Part shown: piece after piece, positions 1-5,937 of the stretch
How the letters are laid out: the number at the start of each line of letters is the position of its first letter
Numbering within the stretch: the stretch's first letter is position 1
Source of the DNA: Acidobacteriota bacterium
GTDB lineage: Bacteria; Acidobacteriota; Blastocatellia; Pyrinomonadales; Pyrinomonadaceae
Assembly (NCBI GenBank): GCA_003222835.1
Contig: QHXE01000188.1
Span: 1-7,372 of the forward strand
Direction of reading: 5' to 3'
DNA: 7,372 nucleotides
Notes under the pieces: generated by a model
Database searches by the model: none
Told to the model about the DNA's origin: nothing
What the model saw: the letters and a program-made list of their open reading frames with translations, nothing else
Position numbers and translations under genes: made by a program

Positions 1-1
1 A

Positions 2-550
2 GCCGATCAAATTTTGGCCGAAGCGCCGCGAGCAAAAAATCTCAGGGCGATCGATTTCAAAGCTAATCGCGCCACGGCCACCGGGGGCGAATTGAGCAAG
101 TATCGCTATGTTCACTTCGCTACGCATGGATATATCGACAGCGAGCGTCCCGAGCTGTCCGCGATTGTCCTTTCGTTAGTTGATGAAGAGGGCAAACCTC
201 AGGACGGCTTTTTGCACGCGCAGGAGATCTACAACCTTAATTTGCCCGCGGAATTGGTCGTGCTCAGCGCGTGCGAAACAGGTTTAGGAAAAGAGATCAA
301 AGGGGAAGGATTGGTCGGGCTGACACAGGGGTTCATGTACGCGGGAGCGCGCCGCGTCGTCGTGAGCCTTTGGAATGTAAACGATAAAGCAACAGCGGAA
401 CTGATGGCCCGTTTCTATCGCGGAATGCTCAGAGAAAACAAGAGTCCGGCGGCGGCCTTGCGCACTGCGCAGATGGAGATGTCGCGGCAGAAACAATGGC
501 AGTCGCCTTATTACTGGGCCGCATTTGTGCTTCAGGGCGAATGGAAGTGA
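2..550 (+). CDS. CHAT-domain (caspase-like) protease, C-terminal part; gene begins before the window
   Basis: This is the C-terminal end of a CHAT-domain protein. CHAT domains are clan CD (caspase/separase-like) cysteine peptidase domains, usually placed after TPR repeats. The reading frame is open to the left edge, so the start and any TPR region lie upstream; the TTG at 14 is not a believable start. Numbering from that codon, the catalytic His is H38 in HFATHG (nt 125-127) and the catalytic Cys is C87 in LSACETG (nt 272-274). The family signatures [26 protein letters not shown] and the closing [14 protein letters not shown] follow in the usual order and spacing, so the catalytic domain is complete and probably active. 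The next genes downstream on the same strand are a DUF4384 protein, a sigma factor and a zinc-finger anti-sigma factor, which suggests a role in regulated proteolysis or signalling. The substrate is unknown. The domain call is very secure; the biological role is inferred. Confidence 0.93.
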   Translation, partial: ADQILAEAPRAKNLRAIDFKANRATATGGELSKYRYVHFATHGYIDSERPELSAIVLSLVDEEGKPQDGFLHAQEIYNLNLPAELVVLSACETGLGKEIKGEGLVGLTQGFMYAGARRVVVSLWNVNDKATAELMARFYRGMLRENKSPAAALRTAQMEMSRQKQWQSPYYWAAFVLQGEWK

Positions 551-621
551 ATCAGCAAGAATGTCGAGGGGATATGGTGGTCTCCTAGGGAAATTCTCGC
601 GTTAGTAAGTAGCAGGAAGAG

Positions 622-670
622 GTGGCACGGGCGTCCCGCCCGTGAATCGGGCGCAGGATGCGCGGGCCAC
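622..670. repeat. GC-rich imperfect palindrome (intergenic repeat unit)
   Basis: Two arms, starting GTGGCACGGGCGTCCCGCC and ending GGATGCGCGGGCCAC, pair over about 21 positions with roughly six mismatches around an AATC loop. The sequence type (GGCACGGGCGTCCCGCCCGTG) resembles repeats scattered between genes in Acidobacteria and some other soil bacteria; this is from memory. It lies between the CHAT gene and the DUF4384 gene, ending 9-22 nt before the possible starts of the latter. It may reshape the leader or act as an attenuating hairpin. No T-run follows, so a classic terminator is unlikely. Confidence 0.65.
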
Positions 671-691
671 GTTTACACGGAGATGCTGTCA

Positions 692-1600
692 ATGATTTTG
701 CACTACCTAGTCGCCGCGCCTAATGCAAGCAGCAGAGGGTGCCGTAGCTTCTCGGCTTCACTAACGTTGAAGGCCCAGGATGAAGAAGGTGCCAGAAGAC
801 TATGGGACACCGCCTTTATCAATACCGGCCCTAAGAAAAGTCCAACGCGAAAAGCGACGAAACGCAGTTATCGCATTGCCACTCCGAACGTGCCCACTGC
901 CGGCGTTAATGGCGAGACTGTGGTCGGGGTTACGCTTTGGCGGCTACGTCGGGCAACCTCGACTGATTCCGGCGAGAGACTGATCGTGCATGAAGGCGCC
1001 GATGCGGCCGAGTGGTTGCCGGAGCGAATCTCCGCCAACACAAGATTGGCCCAGGGGGATCGGTTGCGGATTTCCGTTGAAGCCGCGCGTACTGGTTATC
1101 TTTATGTGGTTGACCGAGAGCAATATGCCGACGGTAGTCTCAGCGAACCTTACTTAATTTTCCCCACCACCCGTACGCTCGGCGGAAACAATCAAGTGAC
1201 AATCGGAAAGATAATCGAGCTTCCCGCCCGCGAAGATCGCCCTCCTTACTTTACAGTTAAGCGCAGCAGATCTGATCAGGTGGCTGAAGTGCTCAGTGTT
1301 CTAGTCACCCCATCTCCTCTCGCAGGTATTGAAATCACCGACAAGGCTCAGAAGCTGTCCGAGGCCGAAGTGAACACCTGGGAAAAGTCCTGGGGCGCGC
1401 GAGTCGGCTCGCTGGAGCTGGAAAGGGGCGCCGGCAAACCCTGGAGCCGTGAAGAGAAGGAAGCCGGGAGTGATGTTTCCAAAGTCTTGAAGTCTGATGC
1501 GCCCGCGCCGCAGGCCATCTACTACCAGCCAAACACAAAATCGAGCGAGCCAATCTTAGTAAAGGTGAGGCTTCGTTACGGCTCTTCCGCGAAGCGCTGA
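692..1600 (+). CDS. DUF4384-containing protein
   Basis: The protein contains a DUF4384 domain. Residues are numbered from the upstream in-frame ATG at 683. The domain covers about 78-215, with the typical line GDRLRISVEAARTGYLYVVD at 125-144 followed by YLIFPTTRTLGG and a strand-rich stretch. DUF4384 is a beta-rich domain of unknown function, often on secreted or kinase/protease-linked proteins. A conserved-looking stretch, QDEEGARRLWDTAF, precedes it (32-45), and residues 215-305 are charged. I prefer the ATG at 692 over 683, because GGAG at 679-682 is 9 nt from 692 but touches 683. The N-terminus is only weakly hydrophobic and reads like a damaged or poor signal peptide ending at LKA before QDEE. 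The gene lies 141 nt after the CHAT gene on the same strand, with the palindromic repeat between them, and 246 nt before the sigma factor. The exact role is unknown. The domain call is recognised by pattern, not searched. Confidence 0.8.
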   Translation: MILHYLVAAPNASSRGCRSFSASLTLKAQDEEGARRLWDTAFINTGPKKSPTRKATKRSYRIATPNVPTAGVNGETVVGVTLWRLRRATSTDSGERLIVHEGADAAEWLPERISANTRLAQGDRLRISVEAARTGYLYVVDREQYADGSLSEPYLIFPTTRTLGGNNQVTIGKIIELPAREDRPPYFTVKRSRSDQVAEVLSVLVTPSPLAGIEITDKAQKLSEAEVNTWEKSWGARVGSLELERGAGKPWSREEKEAGSDVSKVLKSDAPAPQAIYYQPNTKSSEPILVKVRLRYGSSAKR

Positions 1601-1846
1601 ACCGGACTTCAATCGCACGTCTGGTTATCAACTTGACCATTGCCTATACCGAACGCCTAACCAGCAGCCAGTATTCGGGAGTAACTCCTGATTCAAAGCG
1701 TCCTTGATTCTTAAGCAAAAACCTTGTCTCACAGCGTCCACATGATAGCCGAGTGCCGCAGATTGCTTCTCGCAAGATCCATCTGAGACTGGTTCGCGCT
1801 CCACGAAGCGAGCAAGCGGCTGCATTCAGCGTAGATTGGAGCGTCC
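1601..1846. other. Intergenic region before the sigma factor, probable promoter location
   Basis: This is a 246-nt gap with no credible gene. It separates the CHAT/DUF4384 genes from the sigma/anti-sigma pair, so the pair may have its own promoter. TTGACC at 1633-1638 and TTGATT at 1704-1709 resemble -35 boxes, but neither has a good -10 box at 16-18 nt. An ECF-type promoter read by the sigma factor itself cannot be recognised without knowing its consensus. No terminator with a T-run was seen. Confidence 0.4.
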
Positions 1847-3022
1847 GTGCAAACGTTATCAAATGACAGACTCCGTTCTGAGTGGGCGGCTTCTCAGTTG
1901 CTCGCCAAAGCTCTTTGCCAATATTATGGACAGGCTTTGATTAATACCGCCACTCGTTTTGCCACGTCCTTGTCTGAATCGGAGTATCGAAAGAACCTCG
2001 GCTCGTGTGGGCCGGATATCGATGCGATCCAGTCGAGTTGTGCAGCTTCATGTCCCGACTTCGGCTTGACGGCGGCAGACTTCCGAGCGGCAATCGGCGC
2101 CGCGGCCGACAAATATTTGATTGGTTTCGCGCTTCGCGAGGAAGCGCCCTCGGTCGATGAGATTCGCGAATTTGTGGGAGAGCTTCAGCACTCTGATCTT
2201 TATCTCGCGTTGGCCTGCGAGCGCGGCAACGACCACGCCTGGCAACAATTTGACCGAGATTATCGTCCCTTCATCGAGCGTCTGGCGCGGCATCTGGCTC
2301 GCACCGGATCAGACGCCGACGAAGTGATTGATTCTGTCTATGCCGAACTTTTCGGCACCAAAATCGTCGACGGCGTTCGGCAATCGAAGTTCAAGAGTTA
2401 CACCGGCCGTGGCACTTTGCGAGGTTGGCTGCGCGCTGTGGTCACGAACGCCGTCGTGGATTTGTATCGTGGGCGGCAGACGGAGATCTCGCTGGATAAC
2501 TGGTCCGAGAGCGGCGGCGAAGCGCGGGAGAGACCGAGTTTCACAACTCAGGCGCACCGGGCCGAAGAAACGATGGTGGCAACCGTAGCGCGCGAGCGTT
2601 ATCGATCGGTGACAATTTCCGCGCTCGATGAAGCATTGGGGTCACTTGATGACCACGAGAAGCTGCTGCTGCTCTATTATCATGTCGATGGTTTGAAGCT
2701 GCGCGAAATCGCTCGCATCGTCGAAGAGCCGGCATCGCCAATTCGACGTTGGTTCCAGCGGCAAACTAAGCGCGGCGGAAAAGCCCAGTCGGGCCGCGTG
2801 CATGAATCGACAGTGATGCGCTGGCTCGAGAAGGCTTACCGAAAGGTCTCGGATCATTTTCAGACCTGTTTGGGTAAGAAGCATGGATTAACGGCAGCCG
2901 AAATCGAGATTTGCCGAGATCTCGCGACGGAAGACCTTGGCCAGGGCATCGAACTGCGAGCAGAAAGCGCAAGCTTTGAAAAAGTAGAGGCGGGAGGATC
3001 GCAGCTCGAAGGAGCCTCGTAA
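1847..3022 (+). CDS. ECF-like sigma-70 family RNA polymerase sigma factor with N-terminal extension and region 4 insertion
   Basis: This 391-residue protein is about twice the size of a plain ECF sigma factor (about 170-200). Residues 1-117 form an extension of unknown role with cysteines C54, C65 and C69. Region 2 covers about 118-210: a helix around WQQFDRDYRPFIERLARHL, the line SDADEVIDSVYAELF, then GTLRGWLRAVVTNAVVDLYR. Region 4 begins near 254 (SALDEALGSLDDHEKLLLLY), with the first recognition-domain helix at GLKLREIARIV (282-292). About 25 residues rich in Arg/Lys (293-318) then interrupt the helix-turn-helix before STVMRWLEKAYRKV. An acidic tail follows. The start is GTG, with TTGGA 6 nt upstream. 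It should direct RNA polymerase to specific promoters. The zinc-finger gene 6 nt downstream is its likely antagonist. The sigma family call is firm; the targets are unknown, with the neighbouring CHAT/DUF4384 genes as guesses. Confidence 0.88.
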   Translation: MQTLSNDRLRSEWAASQLLAKALCQYYGQALINTATRFATSLSESEYRKNLGSCGPDIDAIQSSCAASCPDFGLTAADFRAAIGAAADKYLIGFALREEAPSVDEIREFVGELQHSDLYLALACERGNDHAWQQFDRDYRPFIERLARHLARTGSDADEVIDSVYAELFGTKIVDGVRQSKFKSYTGRGTLRGWLRAVVTNAVVDLYRGRQTEISLDNWSESGGEARERPSFTTQAHRAEETMVATVARERYRSVTISALDEALGSLDDHEKLLLLYYHVDGLKLREIARIVEEPASPIRRWFQRQTKRGGKAQSGRVHESTVMRWLEKAYRKVSDHFQTCLGKKHGLTAAEIEICRDLATEDLGQGIELRAESASFEKVEAGGSQLEGAS

Positions 3023-3028
3023 GCAAAC

Positions 3029-3463
3029 ATGTCGAGACCAGGAACAGAAAGAGAGATGGAAGCAGTTCGCGCAATGGTCCATTGCCGTCTAAGCTCTCTT
3101 GCGGGCGTTAAGACGGAGTCGATCTCTGCCGCTGTGCATCTTGACGAGGACGCGATGAGCGCGTTCGTCGACGGCCTGCTCAGCGAAAACGAAACCCGAT
3201 CGATAATTTCTCATTTGACCTCCTGCGGATCTTGTCGTGGCTTCACGGCCCGTTTAATTCGTCTCGAATCGACGTTTACTGCTGAGGATGAATCGAAGAT
3301 GGCCGAAGAGACGCCGAGCCGTCTGCGTCGATTTCTTGAAGGGATCACTTCACAGGTAATTCCTTCGGGCAGCGAGGATGCAGTATTCGCGTATCATAAT
3401 CCGGACGAGAATGTAGAAAAGCCCGCCGAAACCACGCCCGACAAGCCGAAGGATAAGGCTTAA
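3029..3463 (+). CDS. zf-HC2 (ZAS-type) zinc-finger protein, probable soluble anti-sigma factor
   Basis: This small protein (144 residues from the first ATG) carries the ZAS-type zinc motif His-x3-Cys-x2-Cys as HLTSCGSC: H62, C66 and C69. The preceding helix, MSAFVDGLLSENETRSI, is typical of zf-HC2 anti-sigma domains that clamp onto ECF sigma factors. The distal part (about 85-144) is polar, acidic and Pro/Lys-rich. There is no membrane segment, so a transmembrane RsgI/RseA-like mode is ruled out and the protein should be cytoplasmic. It lies 6 nt after the sigma gene and is almost certainly cotranscribed and coupled with it. The start is uncertain: AAGGAG at 3009-3014 is 14 nt from the ATG at 3029, a little far, and in-frame ATGs at 3056 and 3074 are possible; the zinc motif is unaffected. 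An anti-sigma role is inferred from motif and position. Confidence 0.82.
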   Translation: MSRPGTEREMEAVRAMVHCRLSSLAGVKTESISAAVHLDEDAMSAFVDGLLSENETRSIISHLTSCGSCRGFTARLIRLESTFTAEDESKMAEETPSRLRRFLEGITSQVIPSGSEDAVFAYHNPDENVEKPAETTPDKPKDKA

Positions 3464-3479
3464 CAATCCCGCACTAACT

Positions 3480-3920
3480 TCATTGTTGACCATTGGCTCG
3501 ATAAAGCCAGATTTTCATCGGCAGAAATCCTGAGTGAGCATTCATGAGGGATTCGAAAGGCCCGATCTGTTCGCCGTATTCGGACCACGGAAACAATTTC
3601 GAGGGGATTGAATCCTCTTTCGTAACAATCACCAGATACTCGACGTTCCTTTCGTTGAGAAAGGCGAGGAATTCATAGCGATCGTGCGGCGCGTCCGCTG
3701 AAGACAGGAACTTCTCAGGCGGAATGCCGGATAGCGCCCGCACCGTGCCTTCGTCGCAGAAGATGCGCCTGTTTCCGTCGTGTGGAAAGTGATCGCGCAA
3801 ATAATCGGCGACTGCGCGCTGGGCTGAATATTGATTGAGCAAGCCTACGGAACCAACCAATTGGACGCCTGCATCGAAGGCGCAGATTGCAATTACGAAT
3901 ATAAGAAGCCTTCGGGCCAA
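3480..3920 (-). pseudogene. Broken membrane glycosyltransferase, C-terminal part
   Basis: This is the C-terminal continuation, in another frame, of the membrane glycosyltransferase whose N-terminal part lies at 3922-4869. It opens with a hydrophobic segment, RRLLIFVIAICAF, the expected last membrane helix. A soluble domain of about 125 residues follows, ending KIWLYRANGQQ; its lines RAVADYLRDHFPHDG and RNVEYLVIVTKED are typical of the periplasmic tail of such enzymes. The apparent TTG start at 3920 has no convincing ribosome site, so this is not an independent gene. Dropping one base in the AAA run at 3919-3921 (+ strand) joins the frames as ...GIPTALARRLLIF. A lost segment near the same place would also do. 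The stop lies 16 nt from the end of the convergent anti-sigma gene. It is either a true pseudogene or a sequencing/assembly error. Confidence 0.75.
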
Positions 3921-3921
3921 A

Positions 3922-4869
3922 TGCGGTCGGAATTCCCAGACTGAAAAGAATCAGCCCGTAGCGTGGAAATATTATCGGCTGTTGATGGGTGAGGTATGCG
4001 AAGATTAGCAGGCCGAGGAAGGCAAACAAAAAGATTAACGACGGCAGAGCTGGGAGCATTTCGTTTGAAATCTTGTCGCCGATTAGGAGTCGTTTGAAGA
4101 CTTTCCAACCGGCCCAGAAAGCGGCCAGGAAGACGGCGATGTCAGTCGAAACCAGCAGACTTGCTCCGTCGCGCAGAGCCTGCCGCAAAGCGAATCGACC
4201 TAGTCTGGGATTCATAGCGAGCAGCCAGTCATGATATTGCTGGCGAGCTTGAAAACATGCGAGCCAGTTACCGGTGGCCTTCCAGGAAATGTAGAACCAG
4301 AACACCGGCGGAATCAGGAGAATGAGGACCGCGACAACCGAAACTCGGCGCTCTCTCAAAAACTGAATCGCCGGAAGCAAAGCGATGAACATCCAGCTTT
4401 CGACTCGGGTCAAACCGGCGAGGGCAGCGAAGATCGCGGCGGCAAACCAACCTCGCCTCAAAACAAAATAGAGACTTGCCGAGACAAAGAACGCGTGGGG
4501 CACGTCGGTCATCGCCGACGCTGAGTTAAAAATATGCAGCGGGTTCAGCGCAACAAGCAGGCAGACTCCAACTCCAAAAATCGCTGAGACGACTTTGCCC
4601 ACATAGAATCCATTACCCACGAAGACGTTCATGATCGCGCAAATGAGTTGATAAAGCGGTAGCCAAAATCCGAACAGGTCAGTCAAAGCGAATGTGTGCG
4701 TGGACAGCTTGGTGCTCATCGCACCGATGTCGCGAATATAAACGTAAGCGTCGCCAAAGGCGTTTGGGAGAAAGAAGGCGCCGAGGATTCTCAGAATAGC
4801 CGAACCAGAAATCATTGCCAACCACAGGTTGCGCGGATTGGTTAGTCGAGGCATATGATCGAGTTTCAA
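3922..4869 (-). pseudogene. Broken membrane glycosyltransferase (PMT/GT39-like), N-terminal part
   Basis: This is a multi-pass inner-membrane protein of the PMT/GT39-like class, which moves sugars from polyprenyl-phosphate carriers at the outer face of the membrane. After the first helix (about 15-34) comes GDAYVYI with D40, the acidic loop position expected for catalysis or metal binding. Then follow LPLYQLICAIMNVF, NPLHIFNSASAMTDVPHAF (109-127), AGLTRVESWMF, several hydrophobic helices, and FPRYGLILFSLGIP near the break. The frame runs on to 3715, but the sequence after about 3920 is arginine-rich nonsense, while the correct continuation is in the next frame. A second lesion is likely: V106 joins directly to ALNPLH, where the family normally has a further loop and helix of roughly 20 residues. 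The start may be the TTG at 4869 or the ATG at 4854; neither has a clear ribosome site. The class is sure; the exact substrate is unknown. Confidence 0.78.
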
Positions 4870-4943
4870 GAGCCTGAGAATATCAGCAATCGCTTGCGAG
4901 TCGAAGGTTGTCAGTGGCGCAGATGGCTCAAATGTAATTTCGC

Positions 4944-5125
4944 ATTCTCATTCACACGCGTGGCTTTAGCCCGGTGAATGGGAACCGGAGGAGAAGTCCG
5001 GGAACCGTTTCAACGGTTTCCCCTCGGCGTCAACCCGGCGGCGGTTCTCGAAACCGTTGAAAAGGTTGTCATTCTTAGGTGGCGCACTGTGGGTCACCGG
5101 CTAAAGCCACGGTGTGAATGAGAAT
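4944..5125. repeat. 182-bp nested palindromic element (MITE/REP-like)
   Basis: The outer arms pair perfectly for 14 bp: ATTCTCATTCACAC at 4944-4957 with GTGTGAATGAGAAT at 5112-5125. They continue inward through CGTGGCTTTAGCC against GGCTAAAGCCACG with only single-base bulges, giving about 35 paired bases. A second inverted pair lies inside: CCGTTTCAACGGTTTC at 5005-5020 with GAAACCGTTGAAAAGG at 5050-5065 (two mismatches). The left inner arm can also fold on itself (AACCGTT/AACGGTT). There is no ORF inside. The design fits a non-autonomous mobile repeat or a large structured RNA/cruciform. Palindromes of this kind are common between genes in Acidobacteria; that is from memory. Confidence 0.85.
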
Positions 5126-5199
5126 GAGCAGCGGAACTGGCAAGCTCTGATTTGGACTCGTTGTCTTCAAGCTGGCCCACTAAGATGGGTTTCGTCTGC

Positions 5200-5228
5200 T
5201 TGTTCGCTGTTCACGGCCTTGTTATAGT
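5200..5228 (+). promoter_or_regulatory. Candidate sigma-70 type promoter of smpB
   Basis: TTGTTC at 5200-5205 and TATAGT at 5223-5228 are separated by 17 nt and match the -35 and -10 consensus at three and five of six positions. Transcription would start near 5235, leaving a leader of about 20 nt before smpB. A GGAG at 5251-5254 touches the smpB ATG directly, too close for a normal ribosome site, so initiation may be leader-poor or weakly SD-dependent. Confidence 0.45.
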
Positions 5229-5254
5229 CACCCATTCGCTCGGAAAACCTGGAG

Positions 5255-5722
5255 ATGTCAGCGGCGATTGAAGAGAAAGTCTTGGCGACAAACCGCGCAG
5301 CGTTTCACAACTATCATATTTCAGCGAAATACGAAGCTGGCGCAGCTCTGACGGGGACCGAAGTCAAGAGCGTTCTGGAAGGCCGCATCCAGTTGAAAGA
5401 CTCGTATGTAGCGGTGCGTGAGGGTGAAGCCTGGCTTTTCAACGCCCACATTTCGCCTTACTCGCACGGCAACCGGGCGAATCACGATCCGCTGCGAACA
5501 CGGAAGCTGCTACTCCACAAGCGCGAAATTGAACGTTTGGATCAAGCCGCGATTGCCCAGGGGATGACATTAGTCATTACGCGGGTGTACTTAAAGAGTC
5601 AGAAGATCAAGTTTGAGGTCGGAGTAGCGAAAGGCAAGAAGCTTTACGACAAGCGAGAGACTGAACTGCGCCGCATCGTGGATCGCGAGACACGTGCGCA
5701 GTTGAAGCAGCGCAATCGATGA
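5255..5722 (+). CDS. smpB: SsrA-binding protein SmpB
   Basis: SmpB binds tmRNA (SsrA), brings it to stalled ribosomes and fills the decoding centre, so that the stalled peptide is tagged for degradation and the ribosome released. At 155 residues the length is normal. All family blocks are present: ATNRAAFHNYHI at 11-22, AALTGTEVKSVLEGR (30-44), LKDSYVAVREGEAWLFN, HISPYSHGNRANHDPLRTRK at 65-84, and GVAKGKKLYDKRE at 123-135. A basic tail ending RAQLKQRNR becomes the helix that enters the mRNA channel. The ATG at 5255 gives the usual 10-residue lead; the adjoining GGAG is unusually close. The gene stands alone between two repeat-filled gaps. No tmRNA gene is visible in the window. It is intact, in contrast to the damaged genes on either side. 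Identification is certain. Confidence 0.98.
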   Translation: MSAAIEEKVLATNRAAFHNYHISAKYEAGAALTGTEVKSVLEGRIQLKDSYVAVREGEAWLFNAHISPYSHGNRANHDPLRTRKLLLHKREIERLDQAAIAQGMTLVITRVYLKSQKIKFEVGVAKGKKLYDKRETELRRIVDRETRAQLKQRNR

Positions 5723-5732
5723 TGTAAGTGCG

Positions 5733-5754
5733 CGACAAACTTTTCAGTTTGTTG
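5733..5754 (+). repeat. Short hairpin just after smpB
   Basis: CGACAAACT and AGTTTGTTG pair over 9 bp (one G-T pair) around a TTTC loop, 11 nt after the smpB stop. It could end or protect the smpB transcript. No T-run follows and the stem is AT-rich, so a repeat fragment is equally likely. Confidence 0.5.
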
Positions 5755-5758
5755 ATGC

Positions 5759-5912
5759 TCCCTCTCCCTTTGGGGAGGCTCGGGGTGAGGGCCTAGGAGA
5801 GCAGCGTAAGAATTCACCCCCCCCTTATTCTCGGCGGAGTGGATGCGGGAGCGGGAAGACAAAGAAGTGAGTTGCGTCACTAAGTCCTAACCCTCTCAAG
5901 GGGAGAGGGAAC
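5759..5912. repeat. Intergenic repeat with inverted ends (CCCTCTCCC type)
   Basis: The left end (from 5759) reads CTCCCTCTCCCTTTGGGGAG, followed by GCTCGGGGTGAGGG. The right end (5885-5912) reads CCTAACCCTCTCAAGGGGAG then AGGGAAC, which is roughly the reverse complement of the left end. Each end is also a small imperfect hairpin. The middle carries a run of eight C and a 5-bp stem AGTGA/TCACT at 5866-5881. There is no ORF. This resembles the CCCTCTCCC...GGGTGAGGG repeats found between genes in many bacteria, and may be a decayed MITE. The aminopeptidase start follows 25 nt later. Confidence 0.6.
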
Positions 5913-5937
5913 GTTAGAACAATAAGAGAGGGTTAAG

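Larger units (their letters stand above)
4870..5254. other. Divergent intergenic region without genes
   Basis: This 385-nt region lies between the divergent glycosyltransferase and smpB genes. It holds a 182-bp nested palindrome (4944-5125) and a promoter-like sequence for smpB (5200-5228). No tRNA, small RNA gene or coding ORF could be supported. The first 70 nt should contain the glycosyltransferase promoter, but no good -35/-10 pair was seen. Confidence 0.7.

Noticed and set aside
14..16. TTG as the start of the CHAT gene
   Set aside because: The frame is open to the window edge, and a CHAT domain normally follows a long N-terminal region. The gene is simply cut by the window.
1633..1732. 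Promoter boxes TTGACC and TTGATT upstream of the sigma factor
   Set aside because: No acceptable -10 box at normal spacing was found for either.
3989..4524. Two plus-strand ORFs (3989-4234 and 4231-4524) opposite the glycosyltransferase
   Set aside because: Their products are low-complexity, charged and unlike any family, while the minus strand encodes clear membrane helices over the same bases. They are shadows.
4944..5125. CRISPR array or tRNA/ncRNA gene in the intergenic palindrome
   Set aside because: There are no regularly spaced direct repeats and no cloverleaf. The structure is one nested inverted repeat.
5733..5754. Hairpin after smpB as a rho-independent terminator
   Set aside because: The stem is AT-rich and no T-run follows, so it is recorded only as a hairpin.
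5644..5880. Minus-strand ORF of 78 codons over the end of smpB and the repeat
   Set aside because: It overlaps the conserved smpB tail and low-complexity repeat DNA, and its product matches nothing recognisable.
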